In this document: positions 1 through 5,285 of the stretch, one piece after another
Layout: the number at the start of each line of letters is the position of its first letter
Numbering within the stretch: position 1 is the first letter of the stretch
NCBI GenBank assembly: GCA_022703295.1
Contig: JAKLDX010000091.1
Coordinates: 1 to 5,285, forward strand
Source: Candidatus Omnitrophota bacterium
Lineage (GTDB): Bacteria > Omnitrophota > Gorgyraeia > 2-01-FULL-45-10
DNA length: 5,285 bases
Direction: 5' to 3'
Translations under genes and position numbers: made by a program
Notes under the pieces: generated by a model
Database searches by the model: none
What the model was told of the DNA's origin: nothing
What the model saw: only the letters and a program-made list of their open reading frames with translations

Positions 1-183
1 GAGCCTTGCTCTAATCTCAAAAAAGACGAAAAAGGCGGGTACTTCTGCGGTGATTATCAGCATAGGTTAGGGCTGCAGACTACCATATCCGGAAAGGCCT
101 TTACCTGCGTACCCATCAGCGAGGTCCTGCTGTATGCTCCGCCTCACAACGGTTGCGGATATTCAAAACATCCTATCCCATGA
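1..183 (+). CDS. C-terminal part of a cysteine-rich protein, possibly YkgJ-like (partial, 5' end outside window)
   Basis: Frame 1 is open from the left edge to a TGA at 181-183, giving 60 residues. The fragment starts EPCSNLKKDEKGGYFCGDY and ends CGYSKHPIP. Cysteines sit at fragment residues 3, 16, 36 and 52, within C-x-N-L, Y-F-C-G-D-Y, F-T-C-V-P-I and N-G-C-G-Y contexts. Spaced cysteines next to a tyrosine and acidic or basic residues recall the YkgJ/UPF0153 metal-binding (Zn/Fe cysteine cluster) proteins, where a C-x(n)-C-x-x-Y segment and a late cysteine bind metal. That is family-level inference from a fragment; the N-terminal cysteine cluster that would decide it lies outside the window. 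The frame is believable as a gene because its stop overlaps the next start by four bases (ATGA), as in translationally coupled operons. Alternative: an unrelated cysteine-rich protein. Confidence 0.6.
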   Translation, partial: EPCSNLKKDEKGGYFCGDYQHRLGLQTTISGKAFTCVPISEVLLYAPPHNGCGYSKHPIP

Positions 184-1346
184 AAATCCTGCTAGTCACC
201 CATTATTACCCTTCCCACAAAGGCGGTATAGAGATTTACGCAGGCAGGCTGGCGCAATATTTGACGGATGCATTTTCCGATACAGAGATTCAATGGGCGG
301 CCAGCGATATAGATGCCCGGCCGGATGGTATTGCCAGGACCGCATACTTACCCATGCGAACAATGAATTTTTCCGAGAGGATTTTCGGGATCGCCTATCC
401 TTTATGGTCTATCCGGTCGCTGAAGAGGTTATACGGGGCCGTAAAAGATGCCGATATAGTTAATCTGCACCATCATGCATATATGGGGAATATAGCTGCG
501 TTCGTCTTCTCCAGAATAAATAAGAAACCGATAGTGGTCACTGAGCATGTAGGCAAGGTCCCTTATAAAAATATTTTTATTAACGCGTTATCGGCGTTAG
601 CATCCTCAATTTTAGGAAAATATATCCTGGAGGGCGCGGATTCGGTAATTTTTTGCAGCGGGATAGTGCGGGAACGCTTTTCAGGGTTCTGCAAATTCAA
701 GTCGAAACCTGCGATCATACCAATAGGTGTGGACCCGTCTGTTTTTTCACCGGTAGATCCCATTCGCCGTAAAGAGATCCGCGCTTACTTGGGAATACCG
801 GAGGATAAAAAGGTAGTGCTCTTTGCGGGAAGATTCGTGGAAGTAAAAGGCATAGATAAAATAAAAAAGATGATACCGTTTTTTCAAAATGTGATCTGGG
901 TATTTTCCGGATGGGGGAAAGCCGATCCCGATAAATGGGGTTTTCCAAATGTGAAGGTGTATAAAAAGTCCGGAATTCCGCTGTTGGTTTCGCTCTATCG
1001 GGCAGCGGACCTGCTTTTGGTCCCTGATGCCGGGGAAGGGTTCCCATTGGTTATTCAGGAATCCATGGCATGCGGTACGCCCGTAATGGCTGCCCCCGGC
1101 AGCGTGAATGCTTATGCGCAGGCCAGAGATCTTTTATTTTGCGAATCGATAGACGCCAAAAACGCGACGGATAAGTGGGTAAGAAAACTGGAGAAAATTT
1201 TACAAGACACTTCCCGGTTGGAAGAATTAAGGCCCCAAGTTGCCTCTTTTGCGAAACAACATTGGGATCGTAAGGCTTGTGCCGCTAAATATTATGAAAT
1301 TTTTAAAAATTTAAGAAACCACCCCTTTGTCCCGCGCCAATCATAG
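180..1346 (+). CDS. GT4-type (GT-B fold) glycosyltransferase
   Basis: This 388-aa protein is a likely cytoplasmic retaining glycosyltransferase of the GT4 class, which moves a sugar from an NDP-sugar to a glycan or lipid-linked acceptor. The N-terminal Rossmann half opens MKILLVTHYYPSHKGGIEIY with the GGxE acceptor-side loop at residues 15-18. It carries a histidine run (LHHHAY, 96-101) and ends with the linker IPIGVDPSVF (180-189). The C-terminal half begins VVLFAGRFVEVKGID (212-226), the usual GT4 nucleotide-binding start. It has the EX7E motif at Glu286 and Glu294 (EGFPLVIQE), followed by SMACGTPV. Length is normal for the family. I chose the ATG at 180 over an in-frame TTG at 153 because the MKILLVTHYYP opening is the family's standard N-terminus and the ATGA overlap with the upstream stop implies coupling. 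No good Shine-Dalgarno is visible. Donor and acceptor cannot be told from sequence; surface polysaccharide or LPS-type work is the usual role. Confidence 0.93.
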   Translation: MKILLVTHYYPSHKGGIEIYAGRLAQYLTDAFSDTEIQWAASDIDARPDGIARTAYLPMRTMNFSERIFGIAYPLWSIRSLKRLYGAVKDADIVNLHHHAYMGNIAAFVFSRINKKPIVVTEHVGKVPYKNIFINALSALASSILGKYILEGADSVIFCSGIVRERFSGFCKFKSKPAIIPIGVDPSVFSPVDPIRRKEIRAYLGIPEDKKVVLFAGRFVEVKGIDKIKKMIPFFQNVIWVFSGWGKADPDKWGFPNVKVYKKSGIPLLVSLYRAADLLLVPDAGEGFPLVIQESMACGTPVMAAPGSVNAYAQARDLLFCESIDAKNATDKWVRKLEKILQDTSRLEELRPQVASFAKQHWDRKACAAKYYEIFKNLRNHPFVPRQS

Positions 1347-1354
1347 TGTATAAT
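1327..1354 (+). promoter_or_regulatory. Candidate sigma70-type promoter for the transporter-desulfidase unit
   Basis: A perfect -10 box TATAAT lies at 1349-1354, with a 4/6 match -35 (TTGTCC) at 1327-1332 and a 16-base spacer. Transcription would start near 1361, about 30 bases before the transporter ATG and its ribosome binding site. The -35 and the spacer's 5' part lie inside the 3' end of the glycosyltransferase gene. The box could occur by chance in this AT-rich gap, and read-through from upstream is also possible. Confidence 0.42.
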
Positions 1355-1381
1355 TTATATTATTAACAGGTGAAATATTGC

Positions 1382-1386
1382 GGAGG
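1382..1386 (+). promoter_or_regulatory. Ribosome binding site that sets the transporter start
   Basis: GGAGG stands four bases before the ATG at 1391. An in-frame GTG at 1370 would make a protein seven residues longer, but it would place this sequence inside the coding region and has no purine-rich site of its own. The ATG at 1391 is therefore preferred. Confidence 0.75.
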
Positions 1387-1390
1387 TATT

Positions 1391-2827
1391 ATGGAAGAAT
1401 ATGTTATATCGGAAAAACGTCAACAGAACCTGCTGATGTTCATAGTGGCTGTCAGCGTAGTGATGTTTTCGATAGATTACAGCATGGTGAATATATCATT
1501 GCCGGATATCGCCAGATATTTTAACGCGAAGCTGGCGACTGTCACATGGATCCCGCTTATGTATCTGCTTATGGTGACGAGCCTGCTACTCGGGTTCGGC
1601 AAGCTGGGTGATATAAAAGGGTATAAGAAGGTGTTCCTGCTCGGCCTTTTATTTTTTATTGCGGGCACTATTCTTTGCGGCGTTGCGCCTTCGATCAAAA
1701 TACTTATAATGGCAAGGACCATTCAGTCTGTAGGGGAGGCGATGTTCAGTCCGATGGGGCTCGCGCTCATCACGACATTTCTGCCTTTTGATATAAGAGG
1801 GAAGGCGTTAGGGGTAATAGCTTTATCGCAGGGGGTGGGGTTCACTCTCGGGCCGCTCATCGGAGGTTTTCTGACGGCAAGCGTAGGCTGGAGAAGCATA
1901 TTTTTTATTAACGTACCTATAGGGATTGCGATGTTTTTTCTTGCCATGAAGATGCTTCCGTCGAAACAGCGCGAGAGTTCCGATCGGCGCTTCGATTTGC
2001 CGGGCTCAGTCTCGATATTTATAGCGCTTTCCACGCTGCTTTTTGCCTTAAATTCCGGAGCCAAGCTGGGCTGGGCAAACAAAGTCATACTTGCCTGTTT
2101 CGGCATTTCAGCCGTGGCTTTCCTGATTTTTATACTTCAGGAAAAAAAGGTCTCTTACCCGTTGCTGGACCTCAATCTGCTGAAGAATAAGGACTTCACT
2201 TTTGCGGGCATATCGGTATTTCTGGCAGTATGCTCCTTTTTCGGATTGTATCTTCTCCTGCCTTTTTATTTCGAAATCGTCCTTAGGCTCAAAATGACAC
2301 AGGCAGGTGTCTTGCTGATGATAGCTCCGCTTATGATGATGGTATTGGCGCCTTTTTCCGGGAAGGCGTCCGACAGGATGGGCTCACGGATTTTATGTTC
2401 CGTAGGGATGGCCATGACATTGATAGGCTTTATAGCCTCTTCATTTTTGACTAAAGACACTAAGCCTGTTGTGCCCGCCTTGATCCTGTTCATTTTCGGC
2501 AGTGCCATGGGCATCTTCATGGCTCCGAACAATAAACTGATCATGGCGCATGCGCCCATAGACAAGCAGGGCGTAGCCTCCGGCGTGTACAAGATGATGC
2601 TTGGCATAGGCGGTGTTTTAGGGATCGCGATATTTCCAGCCGTAGTCATGCAGACTTTGGCATCCGTCGCGGTCAGCAAAAATATTCCCATGATGGAAGT
2701 CAGAAATCACCCCGACATTATGATGATGGGCTTCAGGAACGTGTTTCTTTTCGGGGTATTAATGGCTTCCATGGCGTTATTCTTTTCCGTTTTGGCGAAG
2801 GATAAAAAGCAGGTTGAGAAGGAATGA
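1391..2827 (+). CDS. MFS transporter, DHA2 (14-helix, EmrB/QacA-type) family
   Basis: This is a 478-aa inner-membrane proton-coupled transporter of the drug:H+ antiporter-2 class. Family signatures appear in order. Motif D1 is in helix 1 (SIDYSMVNISLPDIA, 27-41, with Asp29, Asn34 and Pro38). Motif A is in the 2-3 loop (GKLGDIKGYKK, 70-80). A motif-B-like segment starts at Arg109 (RTIQSVGEA). Motif C is in helix 5 (GVGFTLGPLIGG, 148-159), which marks antiporters. The DHA2 hallmark WRSIFFINVPIG is at 167-178. Hydrophobic segments number about 14, with both ends cytoplasmic, and the length is typical. The C-terminus is short and charged (KDKKQVEKE). Substrate is unknown; efflux of toxic organic compounds is the family norm. 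The next gene follows after 19 bases, so the pair is probably co-transcribed. No EmrA-type membrane-fusion partner or TetR-type regulator is nearby, which argues against a classical EmrAB pump. Confidence 0.93.
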   Translation: MEEYVISEKRQQNLLMFIVAVSVVMFSIDYSMVNISLPDIARYFNAKLATVTWIPLMYLLMVTSLLLGFGKLGDIKGYKKVFLLGLLFFIAGTILCGVAPSIKILIMARTIQSVGEAMFSPMGLALITTFLPFDIRGKALGVIALSQGVGFTLGPLIGGFLTASVGWRSIFFINVPIGIAMFFLAMKMLPSKQRESSDRRFDLPGSVSIFIALSTLLFALNSGAKLGWANKVILACFGISAVAFLIFILQEKKVSYPLLDLNLLKNKDFTFAGISVFLAVCSFFGLYLLLPFYFEIVLRLKMTQAGVLLMIAPLMMMVLAPFSGKASDRMGSRILCSVGMAMTLIGFIASSFLTKDTKPVVPALILFIFGSAMGIFMAPNNKLIMAHAPIDKQGVASGVYKMMLGIGGVLGIAIFPAVVMQTLASVAVSKNIPMMEVRNHPDIMMMGFRNVFLFGVLMASMALFFSVLAKDKKQVEKE

Positions 2828-2834
2828 TCTCGAA

Positions 2835-2841
2835 AGGGGAG
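2835..2841 (+). promoter_or_regulatory. Ribosome binding site that sets the desulfidase start
   Basis: AGGGGAG lies five bases before the ATG at 2847. An in-frame TTG at 2814 would overlap the end of the transporter gene and add 11 residues (MRRNDLERGAA) not expected in front of the family's first beta strand. The ATG is therefore preferred. Confidence 0.65.
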
Positions 2842-2846
2842 CGGCT

Positions 2847-3431
2847 ATGAGCAAAAAGGATAAGAGGATAATACTTATTGCGCAATGTCTGGTTAATCCT
2901 TACTGCAGAGTTCATATACTTGGTCAGAATTTCCCGCTATCACAGCAACTTGTAAATTATCTGATGGAAAAGAGGGTCGGGATTATACAATACCCCTGTC
3001 CGGAAACCACCGCAATGGGGCTTATGAGGAACCCGCAGGGCCGCCAGCAATATGACAATATATTTTTCAGGAACCACTGCAAGGAACTTCTGGAGATCCC
3101 GATGCTTATGGTGAGGGAGTTCATAAAAAATAATTACCGGCTTACCTGTTTTGTAGGCCTTGTTAACAGCCCCACCTGCGGCATACACTGGGGGAAGCAC
3201 AAAGTTAACAAGTACCAGACCGAGTCCCCTAATCCGGCCGAGAAGAGCGACCCGGATGATCCGGTACTTGCCGGTATAATGGCAGAGATACTTTCCGAAG
3301 AACTGGCAAAAGAAAATATAAAAGTGCCGTTTTTAGAATTTCCGGCGCTCTCGCAGCCGGATTCCGGAGAGCACAAGAAATTCTGGGAAGACCTTAAAAA
3401 AGCGGTAGAGATTCTTGCGCCTGTAGCGTAA
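2847..3431 (+). CDS. CD3072/TudS-related putative desulfidase (DUF523-like)
   Basis: This 194-aa soluble protein resembles TudS/DUF523 proteins and most closely the CD3072-type branch. The three-cysteine pattern is intact: Cys14 in IAQCLVNPYC, Cys51 in QYPCPE, and Cys111 in VNSPTCGIHWG. In characterised TudS, three such cysteines hold a [4Fe-4S] cluster whose open iron takes sulfur from thiouracil; the Glu after the second cysteine (Glu53) is also conserved. Cys20, Cys78 and Cys101 are additional. RNPQGRQQYDN (61-71) and the region around His114-His118 look conserved in the CD3072 type, from memory. The true substrate here is unknown. The gene follows the transporter by 19 bases, suggesting transport and desulfuration, or detoxification, of one compound. 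Its last four sense codons and stop (APVA*) are also the start of a tRNA-Arg gene, a 15-base overlap. There is no signal peptide or membrane segment. Confidence 0.85.
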   Translation: MSKKDKRIILIAQCLVNPYCRVHILGQNFPLSQQLVNYLMEKRVGIIQYPCPETTAMGLMRNPQGRQQYDNIFFRNHCKELLEIPMLMVREFIKNNYRLTCFVGLVNSPTCGIHWGKHKVNKYQTESPNPAEKSDPDDPVLAGIMAEILSEELAKENIKVPFLEFPALSQPDSGEHKKFWEDLKKAVEILAPVA

Positions 3432-3491
3432 CGGATAACGCAATGGCCTCCGAAGCCATATATGGCAGTTCGATTCTGCCCAGGCGCGCCA
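3417..3491 (+). tRNA. tRNA-Arg (anticodon CCG), CCA encoded
   Basis: A complete cloverleaf can be drawn. The acceptor stem is GCGCCTG (3417-3423) with CAGGCGC (3481-3487), a perfect 7 bp. T8-A9 follow, then a 4-bp D stem GCGT/ACGC with an eight-base loop containing GG and A20 (3435). A 5-bp anticodon stem ATGGC/GCCAT closes loop CTCCGAA, so the anticodon is CCG at 3450-3452 after the universal T33. The variable region is four bases. The T stem GGCAG/CTGCC carries loop TTCGATT. The discriminator is G3488 and CCA is encoded at 3489-3491. A20 and C35 are known arginine identity elements, agreeing with the anticodon, which reads CGG codons. The 5' 15 bases overlap the end of the desulfidase gene. 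No strong dedicated promoter is visible, so it may be cut from the upstream transcript. Confidence 0.96.
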
Positions 3492-3631
3492 AATTTTTCC
3501 AGTGACCCTCTATGAGAAGGGAGCGCGTTCGAAAGAAAAATTTCCATAGGGGGAAACTAGCCCCCTTTCTCTTATATATCTTATCCTCCTAAGGTTGTGT
3601 CTCCTCTGGACCGGCATCCTTTCTCATAACC
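3491..3631 (+). other. Structured non-coding spacer with competing inverted repeats
   Basis: No gene is supported between the tRNA and the HD-GYP gene. Several pairings are visible. AAATTTTTC (3491-3499) is a perfect 9-base inverted repeat of GAAAAATTT (3535-3543). A 12-base arm at 3511-3522 pairs with 3617-3628 at all positions if one G·U is allowed. GGTTGTG (3593-3599) can pair with CATAACC (3625-3631), again with one G·U. TTTCC (3541-3545) can pair with GGAAA (3552-3556), in competition with the terminator stem. This could be tRNA trailer plus 3' UTR structure, or a leader or small RNA for the next gene. No known RNA family is recognised. Confidence 0.35.
3548..3572 (+). terminator. Rho-independent terminator after tRNA-Arg
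   Basis: AGGGGG (3548-3553) and CCCCCT (3561-3566) form a perfect 6-bp GC-rich stem around a 7-base loop. It is followed by the pyrimidine-rich TTTCTCTT run. The site lies 57 bases after the tRNA CCA and would end the transporter-desulfidase-tRNA transcript. The T tract is interrupted by C, so termination may be incomplete. Confidence 0.6.
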
Positions 3632-3638
3632 AAAGTGC

Positions 3639-3667
3639 TTGCAGGGAGTTTATATTTAAGGTAAAAT
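3639..3667 (+). promoter_or_regulatory. Weak candidate promoter for the HD-GYP gene
   Basis: A -10-like TAAAAT lies at 3662-3667, with TTGCAG at 3639-3644 as a poor -35 (3/6) and a 17-base spacer. Start of transcription would fall near 3674, only a few bases before the ATG at 3678, implying an almost leaderless message. Position after the terminator supports a new transcription unit here, but the boxes are weak and the region is AT-rich. Confidence 0.28.
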
Positions 3668-3677
3668 AACGTACAGC

Positions 3678-5078
3678 ATGACCCATTTCTTCCGCAGTTT
3701 CAAGACAAAGGTCACCATCGTTTTTATCCTGGCGATGTTCATTGCCGGAGCAGTCAATAATTTCCTGATATATGAATATTCCATAAGATCGCAGTTTGAG
3801 CAGCTGCGCCGCAGTATTAAAGTCCTTGCGCAGACGATGGCCCTGCAATTAAATGCCGGCAATATATTAAATATCCCGCTGAACGAATCAGGTGTAGCGA
3901 CTGAAGAATATAAGGATGCGGTCAGGAAATTATCGAGCGTAGGCAAAGCCGCTCCTTCTATAGCATATATTTATGTCCTGAGAAGCACGGAAAAGCCCGG
4001 CATCTATAAGTTTGTGATAGATTTACATTCCGGTACAGGTAAACAGGCGTTGCCGCCGGCCCTGCCGGGAAAAGGATATGACGGTTCCCGTTTTTCTGCC
4101 ATAGGCGAGGCCTTTAATGGCCCGTCTGCCGACGATAAAATAGTGACCGATGAATGGGGTGTCTTTCTTTCCGGGTATGCCCCTATTCGCGACAAAAGCG
4201 GTAAAACAATTGCCATTCTGGGCATTGATTTCAAAGCCAAAGAAGTATATAACCTGCAAAAAGAGGTTCGCATAAGGGCCGCAATAATATTGTTTTTGGG
4301 TGTGTTGTTTTCTGTTATTGTAGGCATTTTGCTTTCCGGAGGCGTAACAAATCGCATCAATAAACTGGTGGAAGGTATCCGGCATATATCAAAAGGGGAC
4401 CTTTCGTACCGGGTAAAAGTAGGCGGCGATGATGAGATAAGGGAGCTGGCCAGGGCGTTTAACCATATGGCTGTGAATCTTCATGCTTCCAGAGAGAAGC
4501 TTGTTAATTATTTTTACCGGGTAGTCGAGTCCTTGATCCGGATACTTGAGGCAAGGGATCCTTATACTAAAGGGCATTCGGACAGGGTCTCTAAATATTC
4601 GGAAAAAATAGCGCTTGAAATGGGCCTGCCGCCCAAGGACGTAGAGACATTGCGGGAAGCGGCTCTTCTGCATGACATAGGCAAATTAGGTGTACACGAA
4701 ATAGTGCTTAATAAAAAAATGGAACTGACCAAAGATGAAAGAGAAGAAATAAGAAAGCATCCCTCAATAGGGGAAGAGATATTAAAACCGGTTTCATCCG
4801 ATAAGAATATATTACAGGTGATAAGGGAGCATCATGAACGTTATGACGGGAAAGGCTATCCTGACGGCCTTACCGGCGAAAAAATCAATCCGCTGGCGGC
4901 CATAGTATCCGTCGCCGATTCATATGACGCCATGACATCGCACAGGGCTTACAGGACAGACCTGACGAAAGATGCCGCGATGGAGCAGCTGAAAGAAAAC
5001 AGCGGTATCCAGTTCGACCCTAAAGTGGTTGATGCATTTATAAAAGTAATGAAAGACGAAAAAGGTGCGTCGGTATAA
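3678..5078 (+). CDS. Membrane sensor HD-GYP phosphodiesterase (Cache-like sensor, HAMP, HD-GYP)
   Basis: This 466-aa inner-membrane receptor probably breaks down cyclic-di-GMP. Helix 1 is at about 11-31 (VTIVFILAMFIAGA) and helix 2 at about 201-222. Between them lies a roughly 165-residue extracytoplasmic domain with the Cache/PAS-like ending DEWGVFLSGYAPIRDKSGK then ILGIDF (158-185). HAMP follows at about 223-275 (HISKGDLSYRV and DDEIRELARAFNHM). HD-GYP spans about 280-460. Metal and active-site residues are all present: His300 in TKGHSDRV, His332-Asp333 in LLHDIGKLG, His361, His385-His386 in REHHERYDGKGYPDGL (GYP at 393-395), and Asp414 in VADSYDAMTSHRAYR. The catalytic domain thus looks active. 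The start at 3678 gives the expected short cytoplasmic lead before helix 1; a stop at 3657 leaves no usual upstream start codon. There is no well-placed Shine-Dalgarno; AAGG at 3658-3661 is too far away. The ligand is unknown. A 49-aa gene follows after 18 bases. Confidence 0.94.
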   Translation: MTHFFRSFKTKVTIVFILAMFIAGAVNNFLIYEYSIRSQFEQLRRSIKVLAQTMALQLNAGNILNIPLNESGVATEEYKDAVRKLSSVGKAAPSIAYIYVLRSTEKPGIYKFVIDLHSGTGKQALPPALPGKGYDGSRFSAIGEAFNGPSADDKIVTDEWGVFLSGYAPIRDKSGKTIAILGIDFKAKEVYNLQKEVRIRAAIILFLGVLFSVIVGILLSGGVTNRINKLVEGIRHISKGDLSYRVKVGGDDEIRELARAFNHMAVNLHASREKLVNYFYRVVESLIRILEARDPYTKGHSDRVSKYSEKIALEMGLPPKDVETLREAALLHDIGKLGVHEIVLNKKMELTKDEREEIRKHPSIGEEILKPVSSDKNILQVIREHHERYDGKGYPDGLTGEKINPLAAIVSVADSYDAMTSHRAYRTDLTKDAAMEQLKENSGIQFDPKVVDAFIKVMKDEKGASV

Positions 5079-5085
5079 ACAAATT

Positions 5086-5092
5086 AAGGAGG
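5086..5092 (+). promoter_or_regulatory. Strong ribosome binding site of the 49-aa gene
   Basis: AAGGAGG is a 7-base near-perfect Shine-Dalgarno, four bases before the ATG at 5097. It is the strongest such site in the window and is the main reason for accepting the short gene behind it. Confidence 0.8.
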
Positions 5093-5096
5093 TTTT

Positions 5097-5246
5097 ATGC
5101 AGGTGACAAAAAGCAAAATGAAAATTTTTAAGATAAGGAATCGTAAGGGATATGCAGCGATTTACGGAAATAATCTTACCGAAGGCAGGACCTCTGACCA
5201 GGCATACGAGAGGATGGTAAAGGCTTTGAAGAGAAAGGGTAAATAA
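5097..5246 (+). CDS. Small basic protein, 49 aa, function unknown
   Basis: The ATG at 5097 opens 49 codons ending TAA at 5244-5246. The protein begins MQVTKSKMKIFKIRNRKGYA and ends ERMVKALKRKGK. It is rich in Lys and Arg, with no cysteine, signal peptide or membrane segment. The layout suggests two short beta strands (KIFKIRNR and GYAAIYG) and then a helix opening TSDQAYERMVKAL. The G-x-T-x-x-x-A-x-x-R-M-x-x-A-L pattern near the end recalls the HicB-type strand-then-helix module, where such a segment follows a GxT turn. That likeness is loose, and no HicA-type toxin gene is present. Evidence for a real gene: the strong ribosome site, tight fit between neighbours (18 bases after the HD-GYP stop, 2 before the next ATG) and sensible composition. 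Function cannot be assigned. Confidence 0.75.
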   Translation: MQVTKSKMKIFKIRNRKGYAAIYGNNLTEGRTSDQAYERMVKALKRKGK

Positions 5247-5248
5247 AA

Positions 5249-5285
5249 ATGTTCTCCATAGAAAACAAGATCTATTATCACGATA
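5249..5285 (+). CDS. Start of a gene, possibly YbgC/FadM acyl-CoA thioesterase (3' end outside window)
   Basis: The ATG at 5249 follows the previous stop by two bases. It has an AAGGG ribosome site at 5235-5239, nine bases upstream and inside the end of the 49-aa gene, so the two are probably translated from one message. Only 12 codons are visible: MFSIENKIYYHD. Hot-dog-fold thioesterases of the YbgC/FadM group begin with a strand ending in (V/I)YY(E/H)DTD, where this Asp leads the active-site loop (DTDxxGxVYxxxY). The visible IYYHD fits that start well. With 12 residues this is a pattern guess. If right, the enzyme would hydrolyse short or medium acyl-CoA thioesters in the cytoplasm; YbgC is often linked to Tol-Pal genes, which cannot be seen here. 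Confidence 0.6.
   Translation, partial: MFSIENKIYYHD

Noticed and set aside
134..463. 109-codon + strand frame overlapping the glycosyltransferase start
   Set aside because: It is out of frame with the conserved GT4 protein, has no domain, and its start lies inside the upstream coding frame.
1723..2691. Long minus-strand frames opposite the transporter
   Set aside because: They mirror codon structure of the + strand gene, with no start signals or recognisable domains.
3275..3280. Perfect TATAAT inside the desulfidase gene as a tRNA promoter
   Set aside because: No acceptable -35 lies 16-18 bases upstream, and the codons are ordinary family sequence. It remains possible but is not supported enough to annotate.
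3417..3491. tRNA-Arg as an integration site for a mobile element
   Set aside because: The tRNA 3' end is not repeated elsewhere in the window, and no integrase or phage gene is present.
3134..3547. 137-codon minus-strand frame over the desulfidase end, tRNA and spacer
   Set aside because: It runs antisense through a clear tRNA and a conserved gene and has no ribosome site; it is a shadow frame.
3585..3590. CCTCCT in the spacer, read on the minus strand as AGGAGG ribosome site
   Set aside because: No minus-strand ATG, GTG or TTG at suitable spacing opens a believable frame behind it.
3512..3592. A 26-codon ATG-started frame in the spacer (MRRERVRKKNF...)
   Set aside because: It has no ribosome site, runs through the terminator hairpin, and its composition is explained by the inverted repeats.

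Overview
The window is a compact bacterial stretch with every recognised gene on the + strand. Genes are separated by a few bases or overlap, and GC is moderate, with many ATA (Ile) and AGG (Arg) codons. The gene styles (short operons, an HD-GYP sensor, a CD3072/TudS-like desulfidase) would fit an uncultivated Gram-negative lineage such as Omnitrophota or a relative. That placement is an impression from style, not a demonstrated assignment.

Layout. Positions 1-183 hold the C-terminal 60 codons of a cysteine-rich protein, possibly YkgJ-like. Its stop overlaps (ATGA) the start of a 388-aa GT4-type glycosyltransferase at 180-1346. A promoter-like TTGTCC-16-TATAAT sequence spans the end of that gene. 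It precedes a 478-aa, 14-helix DHA2-type MFS transporter (1391-2827). Nineteen bases later comes a 194-aa TudS-related putative desulfidase (2847-3431) with the three-cysteine pattern of [4Fe-4S] desulfidases. The last five codons of that gene, including the stop, are also the 5' acceptor arm of a clear tRNA-Arg(CCG) with encoded CCA (3417-3491).

Positions 3492-3677 are non-coding. They hold a good terminator hairpin and several inverted repeats that could pair in competing ways, followed by a weak promoter right against the next start. Then comes a 466-aa membrane HD-GYP protein (3678-5078: TM, extracytoplasmic Cache-like sensor, TM, HAMP, HD-GYP). It is followed by a 49-aa basic protein with a strong RBS (5097-5246). 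The window ends in the first 12 codons of another gene (5249-5285), whose start resembles a YbgC/FadM acyl-CoA thioesterase.

How the parts fit. The transporter and desulfidase look like one two-gene unit, perhaps handling a small sulfur-containing or toxic compound. The tRNA probably rides on the same transcript, and the terminator ends that unit. The HD-GYP gene starts a second unit that would couple an outside signal to cyclic-di-GMP breakdown. The glycosyltransferase belongs to the cell-surface glycan class. I found no mobile element, CRISPR array or clearly new multi-gene system. The most unusual items are the gene/tRNA overlap and the structured spacer after the tRNA.
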